Of a stretch of 64,000 nucleotides of DNA, positions 1-7,822 are shown one piece after another. Every line of letters begins with the position of its first letter. Position 1 is the stretch's first letter. The DNA comes from DATFKA01 sp042095835 (GTDB lineage Bacteria; Bacteroidota; Bacteroidia; Chitinophagales; Saprospiraceae), in assembly GCA_042095835.1 (NCBI GenBank), contig JBELML010000013.1, forward strand, positions 17,241-81,240, written 5' to 3'. The notes beneath the pieces were generated by a model. The model was not told the origin of the DNA and did not search any database. It worked only from the letters and a program-made list of their open reading frames with translations. Position numbers and translations under genes: made by a program.

Positions 1-447
1 CATACTTAAAATAGAATCCGCCCCCTCTAAACTTAGGATCATTCCAATAGGTGTATGGATAGGGTCGTTTTGCCAAACTTGCAGGTGCTGGTCCAAGGCT
101 ATTTTGTCTTTAATTAAGCGGATCGCTCCTACCTTTTCCATGGCCTGGTACCAAGCCAATTGCCCCTGCGTTTGCGCCCAGGCTTGTTCTGGAGAATTCC
201 AACTTGCTCCTGGTAGTTTATTGCTTTGCTTGGTGAAGCGAGCGATTTGTGTTCCCACAACTAGGCCTATATTTCCTGCCCTTAATGCTGGAAAACTAAC
301 AGTGCCATTTTCACGATCTGGTTTATCGGTTCTACCTTTTTCCCAAGCTCGAATTTCTTCGATTGACCATCGGAGGTCTCGATTCCACTCCATAGCGTTC
401 ATGGCTAAATCTAGGTGAGCGTCAAAAAAGAATGGTTTATGTGGCAT
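1..447 (-). CDS. Membrane dipeptidase (peptidase M19 family), N-terminal part, cut by window edge
   Basis: The reverse strand is open from an ATG at 447 to the window edge, giving 149 residues. It starts MPHKPFFFDAHLDLAMNAM; the DxHxD-like 'DAHLDL' close to the N-terminus is the first metal-binding motif of the renal dipeptidase (M19) family, and 'VGTQIARF' followed later by 'GMILSLEGADSI' matches the family's next strands. M19 enzymes are zinc dipeptidases that hydrolyse L-Xaa-D/L-Xaa dipeptides. No signal peptide is present, so a cytosolic form is likely. The gene is divergent from the flippase at 542 with about 95 bp between them. The C-terminal half with the remaining metal ligands is outside the window, so activity cannot be judged. 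Confidence 0.8.
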   Translation of the reverse strand, partial: MPHKPFFFDAHLDLAMNAMEWNRDLRWSIEEIRAWEKGRTDKPDRENGTVSFPALRAGNIGLVVGTQIARFTKQSNKLPGASWNSPEQAWAQTQGQLAWYQAMEKVGAIRLIKDKIALDQHLQVWQNDPIHTPIGMILSLEGADSILSM

Positions 448-541
448 ATTGTGATGTGATGATATGAAGAAGTAGTGATGTGAAGTTATAGTATTTTACT
501 AATGAGATCTCTACGAAAAAGCTACTTTTACAGTCTGTTGT

Positions 542-1984
542 ATGAATAGAGAGTTTCTAATCAATATCGCTTTTTTATTGGGTATTAATCTGCTGATTAA
601 GCCCATATACCTCTTTGGTATTGATCGAAATGTGCAAAACTTGGTATTTGAAGACTACGGCTGGTTGGCTACTTTTTGGAGCTTCACCTTCCTTTTTCAA
701 ATCATTGCAGATTTAGGTTTACAATACTATAATAATCGTAAAATTTCTCAGCATCGGCAATTACTGAACAAGTATTTTCCTACTTTATTGGTACTCAAAC
801 TGGGATTAAGCGGCCTATTTCTAGTGGTGCTTTTCATAGCTGCTTATTTAAAAGGGTATCTACAAGCGTATCCATTGTTATTCTTCCTTTTGGCGATCAA
901 CCAGACCCTACTCTCTTTTTTATTATACTTCCGTACAAACGTGTCCGGTTTGGGGTATTATCGTTATGACTCTTTCCTCTCTATTTTGGATAAACTGATG
1001 ATGATTATTGTCTTAGGCATTATCCTTTGGGGAGGTGTAGGAAGGGAGCATTTTCAGATCGAGTGGTTTGCTATGGCGCAAACTTTTAGTTTGGTAGTGA
1101 CTATTCTGGCGGCAGTTTTTATCGTCAGAAAACACTTCAGCAAGTGGTCATGGCGATTCAGTTGGCCTCTACTGAGGGTGATCCTCAAAGAAAGCTATCC
1201 TTACGCTTTGGCGGTCTTCTTAATGACCTTTTATACTCGGCTCGATATTGTTATGATAGAATCTCTACTATCAGGAAGCAACCGCATCAGAGAGGCGGCC
1301 TATTATGTGGCCGCTTACCGGCTTTTAGATGCTGCCAATATGATCGGTTATCTCTTTGCAGCATTGCTGTTGCCCATGTTCTCCAGAATGTTTAAAGAAG
1401 GGCAGATGGTCAATAGCCTGGTTCATATCTCTATTCGATTGATTTGGGCTGGAGCCTTGCCCTTGGCGATTGGTGTATTTATATTTCAGCAACCCATTAT
1501 GGAAGCTTTATACGATGAGGGCAATGCTTATTCGGGTCGTATTTTGGGTTGGTTAATCTTGAGTTTTATCGCCATCACTGGTACCTATATTTATGGTACA
1601 CTCATCGTAGCTCATGGTAGCCTGATGAAACTGAATCGGGTTTACCTGATTAGTGTGATTATGAATGTAGTTCTTAATCTTATTTTCATCAGAAGCCATC
1701 AAGCCGAAGGGGCGGCTTTTGCTACTTTAATCACTCAAAGTTTTGTACTCCTTACTCAGGTTCTACTCGCCAAACGCTGGATTCCTTTGAAATTTGATTT
1801 AAAGTTGCTTTTAAGAATAGGGCTTTACACCCTCGCTATCCTTGGTCTTGCTTGGGGAGTACAAACTTGGGAGATCGTTTGGTTTTGGCAGTTTTTTATA
1901 CTCTTAGTGGCGAGTCTTTTGTTGAGTTTGCTATTGAGGATGATTGATGTTTATGAAATAATAAAGACTTATAAACCACAATAG
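542..1984 (+). CDS. Wzx/MATE-like polysaccharide flippase (oligosaccharide flippase family)
   Basis: 480 residues with about 12-14 hydrophobic segments spread over the whole chain, beginning MNREFLINIAFLLGINLL. The pattern of a long helix-rich protein with 'YGWLATFWSFTFLFQIIADLGL' near the start and 'NVVLNLIFI' in the second half is typical of the MATE/MOP superfamily members that flip lipid-linked glycans or O-antigen units across the inner membrane. No glycosyltransferase neighbours are in view, so the substrate cannot be named. The start ATG at 542 is the first in frame. A lipid II or teichuronic-type flippase is a less likely alternative. The next gene follows after 150 bp on the same strand. 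Confidence 0.8.
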   Translation: MNREFLINIAFLLGINLLIKPIYLFGIDRNVQNLVFEDYGWLATFWSFTFLFQIIADLGLQYYNNRKISQHRQLLNKYFPTLLVLKLGLSGLFLVVLFIAAYLKGYLQAYPLLFFLLAINQTLLSFLLYFRTNVSGLGYYRYDSFLSILDKLMMIIVLGIILWGGVGREHFQIEWFAMAQTFSLVVTILAAVFIVRKHFSKWSWRFSWPLLRVILKESYPYALAVFLMTFYTRLDIVMIESLLSGSNRIREAAYYVAAYRLLDAANMIGYLFAALLLPMFSRMFKEGQMVNSLVHISIRLIWAGALPLAIGVFIFQQPIMEALYDEGNAYSGRILGWLILSFIAITGTYIYGTLIVAHGSLMKLNRVYLISVIMNVVLNLIFIRSHQAEGAAFATLITQSFVLLTQVLLAKRWIPLKFDLKLLLRIGLYTLAILGLAWGVQTWEIVWFWQFFILLVASLLLSLLLRMIDVYEIIKTYKPQ

Positions 1985-2136
1985 ATACATAGACAACATA
2001 GAGTTAGCTTCTTAAAGCTATGATTTCTATTTACCTATTGTGGTTAAAAATATTAGAAATCTTCTTTTTGCAGGTCATACTTCCAGGACTCCTTACACTA
2101 AAGAGTGTATTGACAATAATTCAAAACCTGGAAGAC

Positions 2137-3162
2137 ATGAAAAACTTTATCACTCTAATAGTCCTTACTTTCCTTTTTTGTGGAAATACCTATGCACAGC
2201 CTGAGGGAGACAAAATCAGCGGTGCTCTTCAAGAATTTATGCAGACAGAGTTCATGCGTAAATATAATGACCTAAAAATCAAAGCAGAAAGTGAAATCAC
2301 GGCTTTCATTGGTACAAGTGCTACTTATGAACCCAATGACGTCGCTAGGGTACAGATAGCCTATGATCGTACCGCCCAACGCTTCAATGGTTTGCTGGAA
2401 AAAATCAAGGCAGACTTCATGGATAATCAAAAATTAAAATACATCACCAAATTTCCAGGATCTTACTCCCGCGGCCTGGAATTAGACATCAGAGAACTAT
2501 CCGATTTTTACTCTGCCGAATTGCAGCAAACCCTAGCTGATGTGACCGGAAATCAACAGGATGGTAGCGCTCTATTGGTATTACTGATCGATCTCGTGAA
2601 ATTCTCAAGCTCGGCTATTCAGCATTTCAAGAGAATCAAACAAGAGGCAAGAAGATATAATGATAGCTACTTGAATCGCCATTTCATACAACCCAATCGA
2701 TTCAAAACATGGGCCGAATTGAGTGGCAATGGTACCTACCAAAATGATACCTACAACGATCCGTATCAGCAAAACACTACTGATCCCTATAGCGACCCCT
2801 ATCAACAGAATACAATCGATCCCTACAGTGATCCCTACCAGCAACAGAACAACAATACCGATCCGTATCAGCAAAATACAAGTGACCCGTACAACCAGAA
2901 CCCAACGAATCCATACGATACTAATCCAAACCAAAATCAGAATCCAAATGATCCTTTTAATTTCGATGGTGCTACTAAAAGCGATTCGCTCAGCAAATTC
3001 TACCCAGTAGATTCTACTCAGCTTAAAAAGCAAGACAGTATTTATATCAAGCCAGCTACCAAAGACCAAAAGACGCTGAATAGCAAGCAAACTTATCAGC
3101 AGTACAAGGCTAAACAAAGAGCACTTCTCAAGAAAAAGCAGGAAGAAAAGAAAAAGAATTAA
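2137..3162 (+). CDS. Secreted protein with Asp-Pro-Tyr/Gln/Asn repeat tail, function unknown
   Basis: I place the start at the ATG at 2137 because it gives a clean signal peptide, MKNFITLIVLTFLFCGNTYA, followed by the mature protein; an ATG at 2020 in the same frame would add 39 residues without a signal. The mature protein is 320 residues. About residues 20-190 are helical and charged with no family I recognise. Residues of roughly 200-280 form a low-complexity tail made of repeats such as 'DPYQQNTTDPYSDPYQQNT', and the C-terminus is lysine-rich ('KKKQEEKKKN'). Such Pro/Tyr/Gln/Asn tails are typical of disordered linkers or adhesive segments. It lies just upstream of a secreted papain-like protease, with a long hairpin between, so the two may be co-expressed. 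No sorting domain is visible. Confidence 0.7.
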   Translation: MKNFITLIVLTFLFCGNTYAQPEGDKISGALQEFMQTEFMRKYNDLKIKAESEITAFIGTSATYEPNDVARVQIAYDRTAQRFNGLLEKIKADFMDNQKLKYITKFPGSYSRGLELDIRELSDFYSAELQQTLADVTGNQQDGSALLVLLIDLVKFSSSAIQHFKRIKQEARRYNDSYLNRHFIQPNRFKTWAELSGNGTYQNDTYNDPYQQNTTDPYSDPYQQNTIDPYSDPYQQQNNNTDPYQQNTSDPYNQNPTNPYDTNPNQNQNPNDPFNFDGATKSDSLSKFYPVDSTQLKKQDSIYIKPATKDQKTLNSKQTYQQYKAKQRALLKKKQEEKKKN

Positions 3163-3224
3163 ACCACATAGATCACATAGAAATAGTAGAATTCCCTAGG
3201 TATTCTACTGTTCCTATGTGGTTT
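3161..3224 (+). terminator. Long intergenic hairpin between two secreted-protein genes
   Basis: An 11-base outer arm at 3161-3171 (AAACCACATAG) is exactly complementary to 3214-3224, and an inner 8-base arm at 3185-3192 (AGTAGAAT) to 3202-3209. It starts in the stop codon of the upstream gene. There is no T-tract after it, so it may be a mRNA-processing or stabilising stem rather than a classical terminator. Confidence 0.5.
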
Positions 3225-3243
3225 CAGACCTTACCTAAATATC

Positions 3244-4785
3244 ATGAAAAAGTTATTATTACTCCACATTCTTTTCTTTACTTGCAGCTTACTCCTGGCA
3301 CAGTCGCAATACACTACCGGATTAGATCTGGATGATCCATATTATGATAAAGTGGAAGAATTGCAGGCAGATGGCTCTAAAATCAATTTACCAGCAGAGG
3401 CTAGCTTATACGCTTATTGCCCATTTCCAAGAAACCAAGGTAGAGCACAATCATGTGTAGGCTGGGCTACTGGCTACAGTGCGCTTAGTATTGAAAAAGC
3501 CATCCAATACCAACTCAAAAGCCGAAAGCGGATTACCGATTATGCTTTCTCCGCCCTTTATGTGTATAACCAAATCAAAGAAGGCGATTGTATGCGTGCA
3601 GGTTCAAGGATTAGTGATGCGCTGAATTTATTGGAACAAAAGGGAAATGTATTGGCTGCCCAATTTGACCATAATGTAGAAGATTGTAGCAGGCAAGTCA
3701 GTCCCGACTTGGATCAATACGCAGCGCGGTTTAGAATCAGTGATCACCTCAAGCTATTTCCAGTAAATGAAGCAGCAGATCAAAAGATATTCAAAGTCAA
3801 ATACGCTTTATCCAAGAAAAAGCCTGTCATCATCGGCATGAAGATCCGACGCAATTTTTTCCAGTTGAATAATAAAGCTCAATTCTGGTGGCCAGAAATT
3901 GGAGACCGTACACCAGCAGGTGGTCATGCCATGACCGTAGTCGCCTACGATGATCGTCGCCAAGCTTTCTTATTGATGAATAGCTGGGGACCACAATGGG
4001 GTCTCGGTGGGTTCATCTGGGTAAAATATGATGTGTTTGCTGCTTATTGTAAATACGCTTACATCATCCAAATAGAAAATGCTCTAGATGATTTTTGGGC
4101 CGATGCAATGGAACCTACCACTCAGGCTGCTATGCCAGAACCCATCCCTCAAAATCAAGCCAGCCAAATAAGAGCGAGAAAAAAACCTATTCCTCCTCCT
4201 AGACCTACAATGAAACCTCTGCGTAGAATGGCCGGGCAATTTCATTTCAAATACAATCCACAAATCAACCAATACTCCTCACTATTCGAGGATGCCAAAG
4301 TACAATCGAGGGGCTTTTATTATCAACTACAGAAAAAAGATTGGCAAGTGGGGCAGCAATTCCAATTGTCTGTCGACAACCTTCAACGCAACTCCTACGT
4401 CTACGTATTTAGTGTCAATCACAGCGGTCAGGTGTATATCCATTGGCCAAGGCGCGGGCAGCAATTATCCGCCTTGCAGCTCGAGGATAAAAATAATATC
4501 ATAATCCCTGGTAAAAATAGGGCGCTAAAAATCACAAGTCCAGGTAAAGACTACCTAGTTATACTCTTTTCGAAAAAACCACTTAGAGGACTGCATAATC
4601 TATTAGCGCAGTTAGAAGGTGCCCGGGAGGATTTACCTAATCGAATTGTGCAAACGCTTGGTGACTTTATGGTACCCCTTTCTGATATTAGCTACCATCC
4701 CAATCAAGTAGCTTTCCAGGTAAATACTCGCTCGAATGGCATGGTCGTCCCTTTAATTTTAGAGGTGAATAGTGTGGGGTTTTGA
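3244..4785 (+). CDS. Secreted papain-like (C1A) cysteine protease with C-terminal DUF4384-like domain
   Basis: 513 residues with a signal peptide (MKKLLLLHILFFTCSLLLAQ). The papain-type catalytic set is in place: oxyanion Gln65 and nucleophile Cys71 in 'QGRAQSCVGWA', His228 in 'GGHAMTVVAYDD' and Asn246 in 'NSWGPQWG'. There is no long propeptide; the catalytic Cys lies only about 50 residues after the signal peptide. A Pro-rich linker (around 320) leads to a C-terminal beta-rich region (residues about 345-510) with 'QLSVDNLQRNSYVYVFSVN', resembling DUF4384 modules seen on secreted proteases. The product probably acts in the periplasm or outside the cell. It follows the DPYQQ-tail protein on the same strand after 81 bp. 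No T9SS domain is visible. Confidence 0.85.
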   Translation: MKKLLLLHILFFTCSLLLAQSQYTTGLDLDDPYYDKVEELQADGSKINLPAEASLYAYCPFPRNQGRAQSCVGWATGYSALSIEKAIQYQLKSRKRITDYAFSALYVYNQIKEGDCMRAGSRISDALNLLEQKGNVLAAQFDHNVEDCSRQVSPDLDQYAARFRISDHLKLFPVNEAADQKIFKVKYALSKKKPVIIGMKIRRNFFQLNNKAQFWWPEIGDRTPAGGHAMTVVAYDDRRQAFLLMNSWGPQWGLGGFIWVKYDVFAAYCKYAYIIQIENALDDFWADAMEPTTQAAMPEPIPQNQASQIRARKKPIPPPRPTMKPLRRMAGQFHFKYNPQINQYSSLFEDAKVQSRGFYYQLQKKDWQVGQQFQLSVDNLQRNSYVYVFSVNHSGQVYIHWPRRGQQLSALQLEDKNNIIIPGKNRALKITSPGKDYLVILFSKKPLRGLHNLLAQLEGAREDLPNRIVQTLGDFMVPLSDISYHPNQVAFQVNTRSNGMVVPLILEVNSVGF

Positions 4786-5270
4786 GGAAATTTGGGTGCT
4801 TGGGACTCGGGGAGGGAGAGAGACCAGGGGACTTTGGGTGAGGGGGACTCGGGGAGAGGGAGACTTGGGGTGTGGTGAGCGGGTGTTTGGGAGCAATTTA
4901 CTTGACACTTGGCACATAGACATAATGACTTGGGGACTTGGGGAGAGGGGACTTGGGGAGAGGGAGACCCGGGGACTTGGAGAGGGGGTGTTTGGGAGCG
5001 TTTTAACATAAGACATAACACATACCACATAATGACTGGGAGACTCGGGGACTGGGAGAGGGGTGTTCGGGTGAGCGGGTGTTTGGTAGAGTTGTACTTG
5101 ACACTTGACACTTGACACTTGGCACTTGGCACTTGGCACATAATGAATGGGAGACTTGGGGAGAGGAGTTGGGAAAATTGTACTTGACACCTGACACTTG
5201 ACACTTGGTACCTGACACTTGGCACATAGCACATAACACATAATGACTTGGGAGAGGGAGTTGTCGGAAC
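4786..5270 (+). repeat. G-rich modular spacer repeat array
   Basis: Gene-free stretch made of four recurring words on the + strand: GGGGACTTGGGGAGAGGG-type purine blocks, 'GGGTGTTTGGGAG', heptads of the type TTGACAC/TTGGCAC (longest run about 5099-5140), and ACATAA/CACATAATGA words. G strongly outnumbers C on this strand. At 4932-4958 four GGGG runs are separated by 3-4 bases, a textbook G-quadruplex pattern. Open frames on the reverse strand here encode only monotonous Ser/Pro/Val/Cys strings and are not genes. 5271-5323 holds nothing recognised. Confidence 0.8.
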
Positions 5271-5323
5271 TCCAGAACCAGGGAGAGTATTTCAAGCTGA
5301 CAAAGCGACATAGGAGCCTTTCT

Positions 5324-5782
5324 TCAGTAGAGTCGAGTAGTTTTGATGGTATACTTCCATAGTTCAAAGCCGTCTTCATCTGTAAAAGTATATTGATAGC
5401 CAGCCGCTTTGAAGCATTCTTTGGAGGCATCGTGATCTGATTTGATGTAGGCCAAGAGGGAGGTGAGAGCTTGAATCTTATCTTCAGTAATTACAAGTTG
5501 CAGTATTTTTTTACCGAAACCTTTTCCTTGGAAATCGGGAGCCACCATGATCAGGATATAACCAGTATCTAACTCTCTTTCTATTTCTACCATACCTACT
5601 AGCTTATTGTCAACGAAGGCGACCCAGGCCATGAAATTTGAATTTTTCAGAACCCTTTCAAGTTGACCGGCTACGGGAAAATAACCTTCGAGTCGCTGCT
5701 TAAAACTGTGATGCTCAAACCAGGAGACAATGGTTGAGAAATCTGTTTTTTGCAGTGGTTTTAAACTTAAGCTATCCTTCAT
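5324..5782 (-). CDS. GNAT-family N-acetyltransferase
   Basis: 152 residues, the normal length for a single GNAT domain. The acetyl-CoA binding motif A is clear: 'IMVAPDFQGKGFGKKIL' (about residues 82-98), with the preceding 'VGMVEIERELDTGYI' strand and a closing 'CFKAAGYQYTFTDEDGFELW' that fits motif B and the last strands. Substrate (a protein, amino acid or small amine) cannot be inferred. It starts 23 bp after the stop of the pyruvate kinase-like gene and so is probably the second gene of that transcript. Confidence 0.85.
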   Translation of the reverse strand: MKDSLSLKPLQKTDFSTIVSWFEHHSFKQRLEGYFPVAGQLERVLKNSNFMAWVAFVDNKLVGMVEIERELDTGYILIMVAPDFQGKGFGKKILQLVITEDKIQALTSLLAYIKSDHDASKECFKAAGYQYTFTDEDGFELWKYTIKTTRLY

Positions 5783-5805
5783 TATGATGAAGTTGTCTAA
5801 GATTT

Positions 5806-7632
5806 TCAGTCCAAAAGCTTCTCCATCTGTGGGAGCATACGCTCGTGTTTCTCTTGCATATGCTCTGCATCTCGCAAAATCGTATTCAAAAGACGGATGG
5901 CATCATTGATATAGGCTCCCTTATTCAACATCACACATTCTGCTTTAATGGATGAAGTAGCATCGGTGATTTCTGAGCGAGAAGGAAGGCCTTTCTTGGC
6001 CAAGTTTTCTAAAACCTGCGTAGCCCAAACCACTGGAATATGAGCAGCCGTACATAGTGACAATATCTCCTGTTGCACCCTCCCGATATGGTGCCATCCT
6101 GTCTCCACCGCCAAATCTCCTCGTGCGATCATCACACCAACATACTTCACCTGCATAGCTGTGAGTAAGAGTTCAGCTAGATTATCATAAGCTTTACGGG
6201 TTTCAATTTTTAAGATAATACTGAGCTTATTGGCTACGCCATGCTTTCGGAGTTCGGTAATGAGATCTTGCACATCTTCTTTTGTATTGACAAAAGAGAA
6301 GTTCACTACATCGGCATGTTGCGCTACAAAGGCCAAGTCAATAATATCCTTTTCTGTCAGGCCGCGAATCCCTAAATCTGATTTTGGGAAATTGATTCCC
6401 TTTTCTGCTTTTAATTTGGAGCCATTTAGCTTCGCTCTGGTGATCTTTACTTTAATATATTCAGGACTAACCTCCTCTAAAAGTCCCTCAATTTTACCAT
6501 CATCAAATAGAATAGCTTCTCCAGCTTTTACCCGTTCATAAAGCTGCGGAACAGGACAAGAAATATAGGCAGCACTCAACAAATTTCCATCCTCATCAAA
6601 CTGAGCAGGTTCGCCAAAGGTCTCTGCTTTGAGAATCGTCAATTGATCTCCTTCGCGCAAAATGATAGATTGTTGAATAGGCGGAAGGTCGCCCACTGTG
6701 ACAGCTGGTAAATTTCTGAATGGTGTCCGTATGGTGGTACCTGTGCCTATATAAGACGTATCGTAGCAGTTGACCCAAATCTCCTGCTCGTGCTTGGCTA
6801 CGACCTTCAGTCTACGTAGTTTATCACGAGTATCATACAGAGAGAGTTGGTCTCCAATAGATAATTGCTCCATCCATTCGAGCGGTACGGGTAGGGTATT
6901 GGGTTCTGATTGCTCATCTATTTCTGGTACTAAAATGATCAGGGCAGGTGATATCACTTTTCCTAGACCATCGCGTACCGGAGAATATTTTCGCACTTTA
7001 GGCCCTGGTGTGATTGCTCCTGTTCGGATTTTGGGACCAGCCAAATCCATGGTGATCTTCACATTTCGTCCAAGCTTTTTGGCTGCTTTTTTTACGTTCA
7101 AAATAATTTTCTCCCATACCTCTGGGCTGTCATGGGCGCAATTAATCCGCGCACAATTCATCCCATTTTTGACCATTTGGTGGACTAGTGGGTAGTCTTC
7201 TGCAGCCTGTGTAGGTTGGGTCACCATAATCCTTACTCTGCGACCTTTAGACCGATAGCCTAGTACCTCTTTTGTGTGCTTAGTCAATAATCGTCCACTA
7301 TTTTTAATAGAAAGGCCAGATTTTTTCGGGTTTTGATAGCTTTTTCCCAAGATTTTTTTGAGTATAAACTTGGTATTGAGTAGACTTGCCTTGATGTGCC
7401 CTTGTGCATTAGCAAAACGCGACATGCCTAACTTTTTGAGCTCTTTTTGCAAGCTCCTCAAATCTTGTCTTCGAAGGGTGTGGTAATGAATTAGATTTCG
7501 AGCACTTTTGTAATAACCAGGATGGATATCATCTAGAATAGTACGCATCATTTCCTCCTCATGGTCTACCCTTTTCAAGATAGCATTGAGCTCGTCAATC
7601 AGCGGTCTTATTTTTTCTGGTTTGTACTTCAT
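5806..7632 (-). CDS. Atypical pyruvate kinase family protein with N-terminal extension and no C-terminal domain
   Basis: 608 residues. Residues 1 to about 130 are a helical, charged extension with no family I recognise. From about 130 the pyruvate kinase barrel starts: 'NGMNCARINCAHDSPE' (usual R-N-H phosphate/ATP-contact motif, with Ala for Ser), 'TMDLAGPKIRTG', 'KIETRKAYDNL' (the Lys-Ile-Glu that carries the catalytic Lys and a metal ligand), 'MIARGDLAVE' and 'TQVLENLAKKGLPSRSEITD'. A B-domain-like insertion lies between about 210 and 390. The protein ends about 25 residues after 'CVMLNKGAYI', so the allosteric C-domain of PykF/PykA is missing. Similar barrel-only proteins occur in various bacteria and plants; catalysis is plausible but not assured. 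Likely co-transcribed with the downstream acetyltransferase. Confidence 0.8.
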   Translation of the reverse strand: MKYKPEKIRPLIDELNAILKRVDHEEEMMRTILDDIHPGYYKSARNLIHYHTLRRQDLRSLQKELKKLGMSRFANAQGHIKASLLNTKFILKKILGKSYQNPKKSGLSIKNSGRLLTKHTKEVLGYRSKGRRVRIMVTQPTQAAEDYPLVHQMVKNGMNCARINCAHDSPEVWEKIILNVKKAAKKLGRNVKITMDLAGPKIRTGAITPGPKVRKYSPVRDGLGKVISPALIILVPEIDEQSEPNTLPVPLEWMEQLSIGDQLSLYDTRDKLRRLKVVAKHEQEIWVNCYDTSYIGTGTTIRTPFRNLPAVTVGDLPPIQQSIILREGDQLTILKAETFGEPAQFDEDGNLLSAAYISCPVPQLYERVKAGEAILFDDGKIEGLLEEVSPEYIKVKITRAKLNGSKLKAEKGINFPKSDLGIRGLTEKDIIDLAFVAQHADVVNFSFVNTKEDVQDLITELRKHGVANKLSIILKIETRKAYDNLAELLLTAMQVKYVGVMIARGDLAVETGWHHIGRVQQEILSLCTAAHIPVVWATQVLENLAKKGLPSRSEITDATSSIKAECVMLNKGAYINDAIRLLNTILRDAEHMQEKHERMLPQMEKLLD

Positions 7633-7822
7633 AGCTTGGTTTATTGGAGCATTAAGGGTGTGGTTCTCAATTTAGCCTATTGTCGCAAGAATATCTAAAG
7701 AAAGTAGTAGGAACTTGTAAGAACAAGCATTAGAAAACACAAATAACTTTTACATCCTGAATTTATCTTGCAAGCCGCGACAAATTTCCTATTTTTCAGG
7801 CTAACACGTTGATTTTATAAAA

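Noticed and set aside
104..418. 104-codon + strand frame at the left edge
   Set aside because: The reverse strand of the same stretch encodes the recognisable N-terminus of an M19 dipeptidase.
2605..3117. 170-codon reverse-strand frame rich in Ile/Val
   Set aside because: Antisense shadow of the DPYQQ repeats of the secreted protein on the + strand.
4786..5270. Possible CRISPR array
   Set aside because: Repeat words are short, contiguous and variable in order; there are no regularly spaced unique spacers and no cas genes in the window.
4704..5430. Long reverse-strand reading frames of up to 223 codons across the G-rich spacer
   Set aside because: They consist of monotonous Ser/Pro/Val/Cys strings produced by the DNA repeats, overlap each other in several frames and run into real genes on both sides.
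5788..5807. 20-bp near match (one mismatch) to the left arm of the long hairpin element at 31611
   Set aside because: Only one arm fragment at the end of the pyruvate kinase-like gene, without core or pairing partner; in 64 kb a single such match can be chance.
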